From Pholiota molesta (taxonomy: Eukaryota; Basidiomycota; Agaricomycetes; Agaricales; Strophariaceae), in the NCBI GenBank assembly GCA_014925825.1, contig JACGCK010000022.1, positions 372,001 through 436,000 of the forward strand: 64,000 nucleotides of DNA. The letters are read 5' to 3'. Every line of letters begins with the position of its first letter. The first letter of the stretch is position 1. The notes under the pieces are model-generated. The model was not told where the DNA came from. It ran no database searches and worked only from the letters and a program-made list of their open reading frames with translations. Below are positions 32,040 through 42,383 of this stretch, one piece after another. Position numbers and translations under genes: made by a program.

Positions 32040-34003
32040 CCGAAGATACTCCTTCGGGACAGACCATAGGCCAATCCGGACGAACAAACTCACGCGAATT
32101 ACCTGGAGGTATGCTACCTCCTCCAGGCATTCCTTTTCCGTCTCGCCCTTCACGTCTGGATTCCCCCAGCGTTCAACGTCCACGCGCACCAACACCTGAC
32201 CCTCGCGTTACGAACCATGTATTTGGGGAATTCTCGGTAAGAACTCGAACGAATCTACAGAGACAGCTTGCTGACGCACTAAACCAGTCGGCTTCTCAGC
32301 TTATGCCAGCCATTGCAACATCGCCCAACCCATTCCTGCACGCTGTCGATCAGTCCGAGGCCATCACTCCCATTTCGACTACTCTTGACCTCTCACCCAA
32401 TGAAAGCCTAGACACCTTACAGTACCCTTTGCTACAAACACCTTCCTCAGACTCACCACCCTTTCTCGTTACTCCATCGAACTCAGAACCGTCTTCGCGC
32501 TCCGCATCATGTTCCCCATTTATATTGCCTGATCTCTGGCAGGTCATGTCTTGTAGGTTACCACCAAAATTTGAATATAAGAAATTAAATTCATTACATT
32601 CCAAAGTGCCCGAACCATTGGTTGAGAGCAAGAGCTACATGTACGATTTGCCTCCGCCCCTGCCTCACATCATCGGATATGGGCCGTGCGTTGCTTATGA
32701 TGATGAAAACTCGAGCCAGCTAAATAACCTTCCTCGCTACCGCGTGTTTGTACTCGATAAACCCGAGGACATCGACTCGGACCATACTTTTGCCTATGGG
32801 GACCAATTACTTTTTGAACCTTTTCCAATCTATATACCCCTTCCCTTGCTTTCAGAAGACCGCCTTTCTTTCCCGCTCTCAGATGTTCAGCACGATTTCC
32901 TCACTGAAGTAACATCCCTAATATGCCGCGAAGATCCAGAACGAGACGCGTTCTTTGTACCCGAGGAACTTCTGCTCCATCCCCTGCAATATATGATGGA
33001 TAGACACAATGGGATGGCACATCGATTCCTTGATCTCGAATATCTACTAGCCATTGCGGTTTTCTGGGCTCGCGAACGACACTTTGCCGATTCGGGATCT
33101 GAAAGCGACAGCATGGAATATGACCATTCCGACTTTACAAACGAGACTACCAGTTCGGATGGTGAAGACCTTCTTTGTTCCTCTGAGTATGAAGCCTTCC
33201 TAGACGAATTAGACTCTTCCGACGAGTTCTCTTCTCGACCCGTATCTCCTCTCGAAATCGATCTCAAGATTCCCTTCGACAACCAAACCGAATTCGATAT
33301 CAAGTCCGAAATTTCTTCTTCGCTTTCGTTAGCATATCCCTACGACTCAGATTCCTTCAAGGTCGAAGATCAGAATCGGGAAGGATCGCTATCTCATGGC
33401 GTTATGGCGTATGGTCCCACATATAACGAATCCACACCCTCTTCGAATTCCCTTCCGCACACATATCGCGCCACTCTCTTTTTATTGCCGAAATCATTCG
33501 ACGCTCGCGAGGCTTTTGTATACTTAGGATCCGATAACATGGACTCCGTACCGTATCCCGGACCGGCACGATGTCTTCCCTTGCCGATAAAGTCCAGTAT
33601 TCCCCTTCCGCATGCCTTTGTCAACTTTATATGTGAATTCGAACAATACCTACTCACAGGCCGACCCAACGAAGGAGTCGAAATACCATCTATGGTTCTG
33701 GACCATCGCTATGTAACAGGATACGACAACAGTGGCATCCCACATTATCGATTCCCTGATGCGGAAATTCTGCTCGCTACCACCGTCTACAATATTCAGA
33801 GCAACCGCTGGCAGCGACATCTTCCCACTCCTCCTAAAAATCATGGCAATCTCGTGCATGCCAGCTATCCTCTCTATGATGCGGACATACCTTTCAGGAA
33901 CTTGACGTACCCTCTATCCCTTTCCAACGTGTCATATTCCCAGACGACGAGCCACTTGATGCTGACGATAATGGCGGACCTATTGACTACCGGGGAGGAA
34001 TGA
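32036..34003 (+). CDS. Accessory ORF D, 655-residue protein of unknown function
   Basis: It starts at ATG 32036 within the ATGA overlap. An N-terminal Pro/Ser-rich region is followed by two related modules: one from about residue 185 (YDLPPPLPHIIGYGPCVAYD ... FPIYIPLPLLSEDRLSFPLS ... LDLEYLLAIAVFWARERHF) and one from about residue 455 (GVMAYGPTYNES ... LPIKSSIPLPHAFVNFICEF ... FPDAEILLATTVYNIQSNRW). These share a YGP motif, a IPLP motif and a FxDxExLLAxxV motif, so the protein looks like a diverged internal duplication. Acidic Ser-rich linkers join them. No known enzyme signature. It lies between protease and RT of an LTR element, where no such gene is standard. Confidence 0.6.
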   Translation: MTEDTPSGQTIGQSGRTNSRELPGGMLPPPGIPFPSRPSRLDSPSVQRPRAPTPDPRVTNHVFGEFSVRTRTNLQRQLADALNQSASQLMPAIATSPNPFLHAVDQSEAITPISTTLDLSPNESLDTLQYPLLQTPSSDSPPFLVTPSNSEPSSRSASCSPFILPDLWQVMSCRLPPKFEYKKLNSLHSKVPEPLVESKSYMYDLPPPLPHIIGYGPCVAYDDENSSQLNNLPRYRVFVLDKPEDIDSDHTFAYGDQLLFEPFPIYIPLPLLSEDRLSFPLSDVQHDFLTEVTSLICREDPERDAFFVPEELLLHPLQYMMDRHNGMAHRFLDLEYLLAIAVFWARERHFADSGSESDSMEYDHSDFTNETTSSDGEDLLCSSEYEAFLDELDSSDEFSSRPVSPLEIDLKIPFDNQTEFDIKSEISSSLSLAYPYDSDSFKVEDQNREGSLSHGVMAYGPTYNESTPSSNSLPHTYRATLFLLPKSFDAREAFVYLGSDNMDSVPYPGPARCLPLPIKSSIPLPHAFVNFICEFEQYLLTGRPNEGVEIPSMVLDHRYVTGYDNSGIPHYRFPDAEILLATTVYNIQSNRWQRHLPTPPKNHGNLVHASYPLYDADIPFRNLTYPLSLSNVSYSQTTSHLMLTIMADLLTTGEE

Positions 34004-34662
34004 ACCGTCGCATAGACGTCTTCCGTCTCGATCGCTACTGGCAGACGTTGGGAGAACCCATCAATATCCTAGCTGCCAATGCTCTGGAATTGGCTCTACT
34101 TGAAGCACGTCCCCGAGGACCCCGCTTACCCGACAAAACCGAGATAAATTGGAGTACTCTTTTATACCCCCAATCATTCATGGATATATTCCCAAATCAA
34201 ACTCCTCATGAACTGTTATCTAGTGTCCATGCCTTTCGTGAACATCACGCCAACCCTTGGGCCTTTCGCATTCATCACCTTCTCACGGTTCGAAAAGCCA
34301 TTAGCCTTTTTCTGGATGGAATTAATTCCATCTTTGTTTCCATGGGACATTCCGATGGGCTTCGCGACTATCTCCATGTCCGCTCACTCGATACAACTCT
34401 TGACTTCGAGCATTCGTACATCTTGCAGACATTTGAAGTGCATTATTTGGTGGCCGCATATGAATTCTTTGTATCAGAAATGCTCACAGAGCGAATTGCA
34501 CACGCTATTCTCAACATTCTCCACCTTCGATTCTATCGTCCAGACCAGCTTTCTTTGGTCGTCAACAAAATCTGTTGTGCGATTAACCCTCCCAATGAAT
34601 CACTATCTCTTCTGGAATCCGACGATGAGCTTGACCAAGATATGGGAATGCCCAGAATTTGA
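34000..34662 (+). CDS. Accessory ORF E, 220-residue protein of unknown function
   Basis: It starts at ATG 34000 overlapping D's stop as ATGA. The product (MNRRIDVFRLDRYWQTLGEP ... SMGHSDGLRDYLHVRSLDTT) ends EDQ-type acidic residues (LLESDDELDQDMGMPRI). The segment VHYLVAAYEFFVSEMLTERI may be a third, weaker copy of the module seen twice in D. GC-rich codon use ends together with this frame. Function unknown. Confidence 0.55.
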   Translation: MNRRIDVFRLDRYWQTLGEPINILAANALELALLEARPRGPRLPDKTEINWSTLLYPQSFMDIFPNQTPHELLSSVHAFREHHANPWAFRIHHLLTVRKAISLFLDGINSIFVSMGHSDGLRDYLHVRSLDTTLDFEHSYILQTFEVHYLVAAYEFFVSEMLTERIAHAILNILHLRFYRPDQLSLVVNKICCAINPPNESLSLLESDDELDQDMGMPRI

Positions 34663-35305
34663 AGTAAAAATCTTTAGTACGTCTCTAATTTTCTTGTACT
34701 TCAAATTATTGTTGATCGATCAATCTAAGCCTCAGATTAATCTGTCTTCAGTCTTTTTTTCTTTTCTTATTTTATTCCGATCATTCTCTAGTATATATTC
34801 TAATCCTGACATTCTTGCTAAAATTTCTTTCAAATCAAACTTACCTTTTTGCTATGAATTCTGTTGTAAAATCACCTATTTTTCGCGTATAAATTTTATG
34901 TATACGCAATGTACTTTGACTAACAAATACAATTCAAATTGTGTTCTTTGGTCAAACCTAATCCCTCAGCACCTTAATCATTTAATCATGTTCCCTGCGG
35001 AAACCTTCTCAACAATCAAAGGCAATACAAACGCTAACATGCTTACTATGAAATTACCTACTACTAATAATCACTTAATCATGTTCCCTGCGAAATCATC
35101 TTTCACTATTGATTATTCAATCATGTTCCCTGCGGAAACCCTTACAAAAATTAATAAGCCTGGTGCAGCCTCTACACACCATGCTAAATCAAATCCTACA
35201 ACTCAAAATTTAGAAATGGAACCTACAGTCTTTAGAAACAACATGATACAAGTCATACCATCTAATGACCATGAATTAGATGAAGAAATTATTTGTATGG
35301 ATTAG
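34663..35305 (+). other. AT-rich spacer, then a short frame with MFPAE repeats before RT
   Basis: About 34663-34960 looks non-coding and T-rich. From there a frame open since 34208 gives three copies of an IMFPAE peptide (LIMFPAETFSTI, LIMFPAKSSFTI, SIMFPAETLTKI), encoded by ATCATGTTCCCTGCGGAAAC at about 34987, 35079 and 35129. The frame ends at TAG 35305. The RT frame overlaps this end one base back, has no early ATG and has a stop at 35281-35283, so RT may be reached by a -1 shift or the two were once in frame. Confidence 0.45.
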
Positions 35306-38300
35306 AATCAGACCTACATGTAATAGAAACCGTCATAGAATTCAAACTCGAAGATGATGATGTATACATACTATGTCCATGCCCTGATAAATTGGAAACA
35401 CCATCCACATTCACGGCATATAAACGTGTCGACAAGAAAATTCACCCGGTATCAACATCATTCCCATCAGATTGCCATGTGACGCGTCAAATACCCGAAG
35501 ATCCACTTTTGACCTTACCGTACCTTCCAAAACGTCCTCCGGAATTTATGCCTACTCCTAAAATAACTCACGAACGAATGAAAGAACTCAAAATAAATGA
35601 ACAAGGATTCTTGACATCTGAAGAAGAAAAGTTATTCAAACATATTATGGTTCTCAATGAAGAAGGAATAGCATTCGAAGATGCTGAAAGAGGAACTCTA
35701 AAAGAATCCTATTTTTCACCATACATTATACCCACTGTTGCCCATACACCTTGGGAATATAGAAATATACCTATACCACCTGGAATAATGCCAAAAGTAT
35801 TGGAAGTATTCAAGCTTAAAATTGCCGCAGGAGTCTATGAACAAAGTCAATCTTCCTACAGATCCCGATGGTTTGTAGTACTCAAGAAAAATGGAAAGCT
35901 CCGCATTGTACATGATCTCCAACCTTTAAATAAAATTACCATTCGAGATGCAGGCATGCTTCCCATTATTGATGATTTTGTCGAAGGATTTGCAGGACAC
36001 CAATGTTATACTGTATTTGATCTATTTTGGGGATTTGATGCAAGAAAAATTCATCCTAAAAGCAGAGAGCTGACAGCATTTATGACACCTTTGGGACTAT
36101 TGCAAATAACATCATTACCTACAGGATTTACCAATTCCCCAGCTGAATTTCAAAAGTGCATGGTTATTGTCTTGCAAGATGAGATTCCTGACACAGCCAA
36201 TATCTTTATTGATGATCTTCCAATCAAAGGACCTAAGACTCAATACCTAGATTCCACTGGCCAACCAGAGGTACTACCAGAAAACCCAGGAATTCGTAGA
36301 TTTATATGGGAGCACGCAGTGGATGTCCATCGGATTATGCATAAAGTCAAAACTGCAGGAGCAACTTTCGCATCAAATAAAGCTCAGATATGTCTACCAG
36401 AAGTTCTTATTGTAGGACAGCAATGTAACGCAGAAGGACGAGCCCCAGACACCGAAAAAGTATCAAAAATTCTGAAATGGCCTTCTTTGACAACCCCAAA
36501 AGAGGTACGACAATTCCTAGGACTCTGCGGAACAGTAAGGGTATGGATTCCCAATTATTCCCAGATTGTCCGTCCCCTTACTGAATTGTACCATATTGGA
36601 AAAGAATTTATATGGGACGAACGACGCCAAGCGGCTTTCTCAAAAATCAAAGAACTTGTGACCAGTGCACCAGCTTTATGTCCCATTGATTACACATCTA
36701 ATAATCCCGTAATTCTATCTGTAGACTCTAGTAACGAGGCAGCAGGAATGATCTTATCCCAGTTAGATGATAAAGGACGACGCCGGCCAGCACGCTATGG
36801 ATCTGTCCCCATGAGTGAAAGAGAATCACGCTATTCTCAACCAAAATTAGAATTATTTGGTCTATATAAAGCTTTAAGAAAATGGAGATTATACATCATA
36901 GGAGTTACAAACTTGCATATAGAAGTGGATGCTCAGTATATTAAAGGAATGTTAAATGAGCCGGATCTACAACCAAATGCAGCTATAAATCGGTGGATTC
37001 AAGGGATACTAATGTTCGACTTTACTCTCATACATGTCCCAGCTGACAAACACCGAGGACCTGATGCCCTATCACGGAGACCTTTAGCTGAAGGAGATAT
37101 TGTGGAAGACGATGATGACTCCTGGCTGGATGACATTGCACTATTAACCTTAATTCCAGATCATAAATTTCCTCCCTTTCCTATAACCTCAAAAACTACT
37201 AAAAATCCAACACTTCATAATACTAACAACTTATACATCCCTACAATTTATTCAGCTCGCCTTACCCAGGAAACAACCCTACATGACATACAGCAATTTC
37301 TTACTACCTTACAATCCCCCATAATTAAAGATATACAAGCCAAGCGCCGATTTATTGCTAAAGCTATGGAATTTTTTATCAAGGATGAAAAACTATTCAA
37401 GAAGAATGGAAAGAAGCCTCCCCTTCTTGTAATATTTGATGGAAGCCAGAAACAATCCATTTTATTACACGCCCATGAGAATTTAGGACATAGAGGAATT
37501 CAAACAGTATATGAAGTAGTCCGCAATCGCTTTTATTGGCCCCATATGAGAGCAGATATATACCATCATGTGCAATCATGTCACGAATGTCAAATACGAA
37601 GCCTCAAGAGATTAGAGGTACCTCTTACTATTTCGGCACCAGTGCGTTTATTTGCCAAAATTTATATAGACATAATGCATATGCCGATTGTCAACAACTA
37701 CAAATACATTGTTGCCACAAAAGATGATCTCTCAGGTACATGTGAAGCCCAACCCTTACGTGTCGCATCTGCGAAAAACTTGGCAGACTTTTTTTGGAAT
37801 TATATATATTGTCGATATGGAGCACCACTCAGAGTTGTAACTGATAATGGCCCGGAAGTAAAAGAAGCCTTTGATAAACTCCTAAAACGAATGAGTATTC
37901 CTCAAATACGAATTACACCCTATAATCATCATGCAAACGGTGTGTAGAAAGAGGGCATTTCATACTCAGAGAAGCCATAATTAAATCTTGTAAAGGAGAT
38001 ATACGCAAATGGCCTGAACGAGTAGCAGAGGTAGTCTTTGCTGATCGTGTAACCATTAGTCGAGTAACTGGCTTCTCCCCATTTCAATTACTTCATGCTA
38101 CAGAGCCAATATTGCCATTAGACTTAGCGGAGGCAACCTTTTTGGTTGAAGAATTTAAATCAGGACTATCGACCTCAGACCTGTTAGCACTTAGATCCCG
38201 ACAAATTGCCAAGCATCCAGAAGATATTGCCCGAGCAGCAGCTACTCTTAAAAAGGCTCGATTTACATCAAAAGAGCAATTTGAAAAGCGGTTTCAGAGA

Positions 38301-38678
38301 CGGCTTGTTAAAGAAGTCTATCAACCCGGAGAATTAGTACTGGTGCGAAATACAGCCATTGAAATGTCACATGACCGAAAACATAAACCGCGCTATCTTG
38401 GCCCCTATGAAGTAGATCAAGTAACTAAAGGCAGAAATTATAAACTCAAGGAATTAGATGGGACACCACTTCGAAACACTTATGCTGCATTTCGTCTTCT
38501 ACCATATATCACTCAAAACATGCATTCATGCGAGAAGAGATTAGGGAACACTCTGACACAGATTCTGAATCGGACGATCATGAACATTCAGAGTGATTAC
38601 CAAGGAACCAAGCGATCCAAGCAAGCAATAGGAACTCCAAGCGCATGCAATGCCATATTCTTGCACCGAAAGAAGTGA
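35284..38678 (+). pseudogene. pol: gypsy pol: reverse transcriptase, RNase H, integrase; one-base deletion in integrase
   Basis: Reverse transcriptase motifs appear in order: SSYRSRWFVVLKKNGKLRIV, YTVFDLFWGFDARKIHP, LPTGFTNSPAEFQKC and FIDDLPIKGP. RNase H follows (LSVDSSNEAAGMILSQL, then LHIEVDAQYIKGML). The integrase has a zinc-binding HENLGHRGIQ...CHECQ motif, the core Asp residues in KIYIDIMHMP and RVVTDNGPEV, and then a stop at 37947. The sequence continues one base out of phase with ERGHFILREAIIKSC, which carries the third catalytic residue, Glu, so a G is missing within GGTGTG(G)TAGAA. The C-terminus contains the GPY-type motif RYLGPYEVDQV and ends at 38678. Confidence 0.88.
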
Positions 38679-38880
38679 GAGTTTCGGAAATTGCCCTAAA
38701 TCACCCGAAGGAACCCGATTAAGCCATATCAAACCAACCAATAGAATCATATTCCACTTCCGATCAATCAAAGTCCATAATACTAAAAATAGACTAAAGA
38801 AGGGACATTCATACAACGAAAAATCCCTATGAACTGAATGTAACCGTTCTATAGACATTCTTCCTTTCTTCCCTAACACC
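38679..38880. other. Short non-coding gap after integrase
   Basis: This 202-bp gap precedes ORF F. No promoter-like element was recognised. Confidence 0.4.
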
Positions 38881-39858
38881 ATGGCCATTGACAAAGACCT
38901 TGCACTAACCATCAAACGGTTCCATCCGCTGGACGTACTCTATCGACCACGAGATGCAGGTCCATCCCATGAGCCATGGAACTCGACAACAAGAAGAGAC
39001 AGCACTGTACTGCCGCGAATGGATATTGGAAATGTAGGACGACAAAACTCCTCATCGGACTGCGAGCTGTCCATTCCCTCCGATCTCGCAGACTCCCATT
39101 CATATCCCCCCAGCACTCACCGCAGCCTCTCTGTTGCAACAACTAGCCAGACAATGCACGTTCTAGGCGAACCAGATTGTGTATTAGGAATAAATTATAC
39201 AACCCAAGATGCCTTGGCTGACATACGACCAACACACCCCTGTACTCTGTCCATGGATAACATTCTAATCCACTGTCCTTTCAAAAGCTCTTTACCCCTT
39301 CATGGTAGAGAACCAGAACGAACGATCCCTGCCAATTACTGGCAACTCCTCCCTGGTCTTCGCTGGAATCATCCTGGAAAAGTTCACCGTTCCAACCACA
39401 CTCTCCCCTCACCACTCTGCATACCAAAGGAAGCGATCAATCTTGTTAGCTTTGCACACATTTTTCAGGGAGCCATCTGGCAGATCGACCTTGATGAAAG
39501 CAAGATCATTGTGAATGATCATCTTCGGTTTGGGACGCCCCTCATATTTTTCGATGACGAACCTGTACAATCCAACCATGGATATCGATATCACCTAACC
39601 CGAATCCGCCTGTGCCGAGGTGCAACCTGCTATGTCGAGGCGGTGGCCTTTAACGAGAAGAACACCATACAGACTGAAGGAAGTTTATTGATGCCTCCCA
39701 TTATCCTCCTCCTTCCCACCTCACTTCTTCAGAGACACTTTTATTTATCCATATCTCATACCCGCGCTCGTCAATTCATCACCTCATTCACACATCACTC
39801 TCTAAAGTGGATCCGTGGGCTATTTACTTTCCTTCCGTCTTCGCCTTCTTCACGTTAG
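38881..39858 (+). CDS. Accessory ORF F downstream of integrase, unknown function
   Basis: ATG 38881 opens a 325-residue frame ending at TAG 39858. The product has MAIDKDLALTIKRFHPLDVL, a Ser-rich stretch (residues about 50-90), then LLPGLRWNHPGKVHR, LPSPLCIPKEAINLVSFAHI and YRYHLTRIRLCRGATCYVEA. The C-terminal 60 residues are hydrophobic and basic (PPIILLLPTSLLQRHFYLSI), possibly one membrane segment. Codon use is GC-richer than pol and like ORFs A-E. The position is that of env in errantiviruses, but no signal peptide, furin-like site or fusion motif is visible, so an envelope role is not supported. Confidence 0.5.
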   Translation: MAIDKDLALTIKRFHPLDVLYRPRDAGPSHEPWNSTTRRDSTVLPRMDIGNVGRQNSSSDCELSIPSDLADSHSYPPSTHRSLSVATTSQTMHVLGEPDCVLGINYTTQDALADIRPTHPCTLSMDNILIHCPFKSSLPLHGREPERTIPANYWQLLPGLRWNHPGKVHRSNHTLPSPLCIPKEAINLVSFAHIFQGAIWQIDLDESKIIVNDHLRFGTPLIFFDDEPVQSNHGYRYHLTRIRLCRGATCYVEAVAFNEKNTIQTEGSLLMPPIILLLPTSLLQRHFYLSISHTRARQFITSFTHHSLKWIRGLFTFLPSSPSSR

Positions 39859-40061
39859 ATAGCCTTCTTTCTATCTAAATTTATGTATAAACGGTCATTC
39901 TAGCTATTGGATGCAGGGGAAGGACACTTTTGTATATATTTTATTTTATCTAGCGTTAACATATTGACTATCATTATCACCTGGCTATTATTATTTTTTT
40001 GCTGCCTGAATGACAGTTTGGACTAAGCAACTGAGGACAGTTGGAATCTGTTCCCTGCGGA

Positions 40062-41442
40062 TGTCAGGCTCTCACTTTGTTTCGAATAAAACACTGAGCC
40101 AAACATCATTGAAGACAGACAAAAATAATAATAAATAAGGCAAATCACATGGTCCATAAACAGGCACCTGATCAGGATACATACATATGGACTAAATCTA
40201 TTCTTATCCCAGCAAGTCTAGGCATTGCTAAAAATAGTCAAACACAACAGTGCTTATCAATCACATTCACAGCGCTTATCAATCCAACTCACTATGCTTA
40301 TCAATACTCCACTCGGCGCTTATATATCCTAATCATGAATACCCAATCACAAACACTGTGCTTACACATCATATTCAAAGCTTATTCATACTCTCTCATT
40401 CAAAGCAGAAAGTTCTTACCAATCACCAAAGAATTTAGTTAGCACGCTTATAATGCTTAACAATCAAAATAAGCCCTCAACGAATCATATTAAAGACATA
40501 CCGTGTTGGATCCATTAAAACTATAAAACCAATACATAGTTTACATTACCACCAAATAGTGATTACAAAGCAGCCCAAAACAGAGGATATAAAAGGAAAC
40601 AATTGATAAAAGTCTTAGTAACCATGCCCTACCAAAGGATAATAAACACAATAGCGTAGCCACCGTCTTAAATAGTATAAATAGTGGTCCGTTTTCCTGT
40701 GAAATGATCATCGTAGATTTTGCCCTCTAAATTAGTCTCATACAAGACTAGTGCAATCCTAAGAAAGTCAAGATCAATAAGAAATTTGAGCTTGCAAACA
40801 TACTAACCCTTTTACAGCTTAAGTTTAAAGGCCCAATTACGCCAAACTTACTTTAATCTTCCGCCGTGGAAGAAAATACCGACGAAACTTACTGCCGAAT
40901 TACTTACCGACGAAACTTACTGCTGAATTACTTACCGACGAACTTTACTGCCGAATTACTTACTGACGAACTTTACTGCCGAATTACTTACTGACGAACC
41001 TTACTGCCAAATTACATTACTCTTCCGCCGTGGAAGAATACAAGTATCACAACCTTTCTCTACTACTTACTTCCAACGTGGAAGAAACTTACACACTTAA
41101 TTACTTCACTTAATAGTCACCTATTGGCTGCTCTAGTTAGATTCCTACTATTATCTGCTACTGACTTAATTCCTATCAACGCAAAGACAGAAATATATAG
41201 TCTTTGCTAGATCATACCGCTAAGTCACGTCTCCCTTTATTAAACGCATTACCTACATTTATATTTTCTGCCTTGTCCTATTTCACATACTAATTAGGTA
41301 CCTTTTGACTTCACAGGTTTTCACTCATAATACTATAAAGTGACAAAGTGACCCATCAGGAATAGATTTCCCGAACTTATTGGAATAGCCCGAATACTGT
41401 AAATTCCAGTGAAACCCAAGTAAAAACCTTTTTACGCTGACA
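40062..41442 (+). repeat. 3' LTR, 1,381 bp
   Basis: It is the same as 13579-14931 except for scattered substitutions and one extra 28-bp minisatellite unit (about 40875-41015), which accounts exactly for the length difference. It is preceded by TCTGTTCCCTGCGGA rather than an obvious polypurine tract; the nearest purine-rich run is GGATGCAGGGGAAGGA at about 39910. Confidence 0.92.
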
Positions 41443-42383
41443 ACGCATGCATGAATGAAACACATCCATCCGCCCCTCTGCGCAGCTTAGGATGGAGATA
41501 TCGACGCGCGGAAGACAGCCGGCGGCCCCATGGGCTGCGCGTGCTGAGGCGATGCGCGGTAAAAGCTCATACCGTTGATATGCGCGTGGGGGCGGATAGG
41601 GATTTCGTGAGCATCATGGATGCGGGGCTAAGCTGACGATTGGACAGAAGTGCCGAAAGTAGACTAATAGTCGAAGAACACACACCTCCAATATTGACCC
41701 ATAGATCATTCATGCATGTCTTGATGATTATCGATGTCATCGTCGCACCCTTGTTGACCATGGGATAGAGGAAGGAAGTCGGGCGATGCAATAGCAGAGG
41801 ACGTCGCCGAAGTGCTGGAATTCGCGTGGGGAAAGCTCTTTCTGGGCTTTGAGCAGTAGGCATTAGGGTGAGGACGCGCAAGAGGGGAAGGCGATGGGCA
41901 GCCAAAACGCACCTGCGACAGAGATGTCTGTGCTTTGATCGATCGATCAGAGATAGAGAAGTGGGTAAAGAAAGAATATAACTATACCTACCATGTGCGA
42001 CGCCCCGAGACGACCGAACGGGATGTACAAGGAGGAGGCCTGAAGTGAGCCCACTTCATTGATTCATTCAGGTAGTCGACTTCTCCACAGGCACCAGCGA
42101 ATTCTTGCTCTCAGCCAACTGATTCGGCTCTCTGTGTTATTACATAGAGGAAGTTGAACGCGATAGGTCGTTTTCGACGTCCCATATGTCGGTCAGAGCT
42201 CCGAGGAACCTCTTGGTCGTGTCTACAAATGAGGTGGGAATGAGGCGGGTCAGCACGGCGGCGCTGGTATTGCTGCTAGAGGCACAGGACAAGATGAATA
42301 GATTACGCATCCTTGATACTGAAATATGCATATGACCAAGAACCCAACGTCCCGCCATCGACCAATACTAAAGCTTTGAAGTG
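41443..42383. other. Flank right of the gypsy element; no confident gene
   Basis: Minus-strand frames at 41567-41905 (112 residues with DLWVNIGGVCSSTISLL) and 42140-42358 (72 residues) have no clear homologue I can name. They may be exons of a broken host gene. Nothing resembling copia gag is present, so this flank is not the continuation of the sequence left of 13579. Confidence 0.35.

Larger units (their letters stand above)
13579..41442 (+). mobile_element. Very large Ty3/gypsy LTR retrotransposon with nested insertions
   Basis: Two LTRs (13579-14931 and 40062-41442) enclose gag, protease, extra frames, RT-RNase H-integrase and a final frame, all on the plus strand. The span of 27.9 kb includes about 4.3 kb of DNA-transposon debris, a 5.86 kb LINE and a 1.14 kb duplication. 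The remainder is about 16-17 kb, very large for this group. No direct target duplication flanks the LTRs (left ..TTGCGT, right ACGCAT..). Confidence 0.85.

Noticed and set aside
32036..34662. ATGA overlaps as evidence of bacterial DNA
   Set aside because: Flanking gypsy gag, protease, RT and LTRs, and lack of ribosome-binding sites, place these frames inside a eukaryotic retroelement.
38881..39858. Envelope gene
   Set aside because: Only the position suggests it. No signal peptide, cleavage site or fusion peptide pattern is visible.
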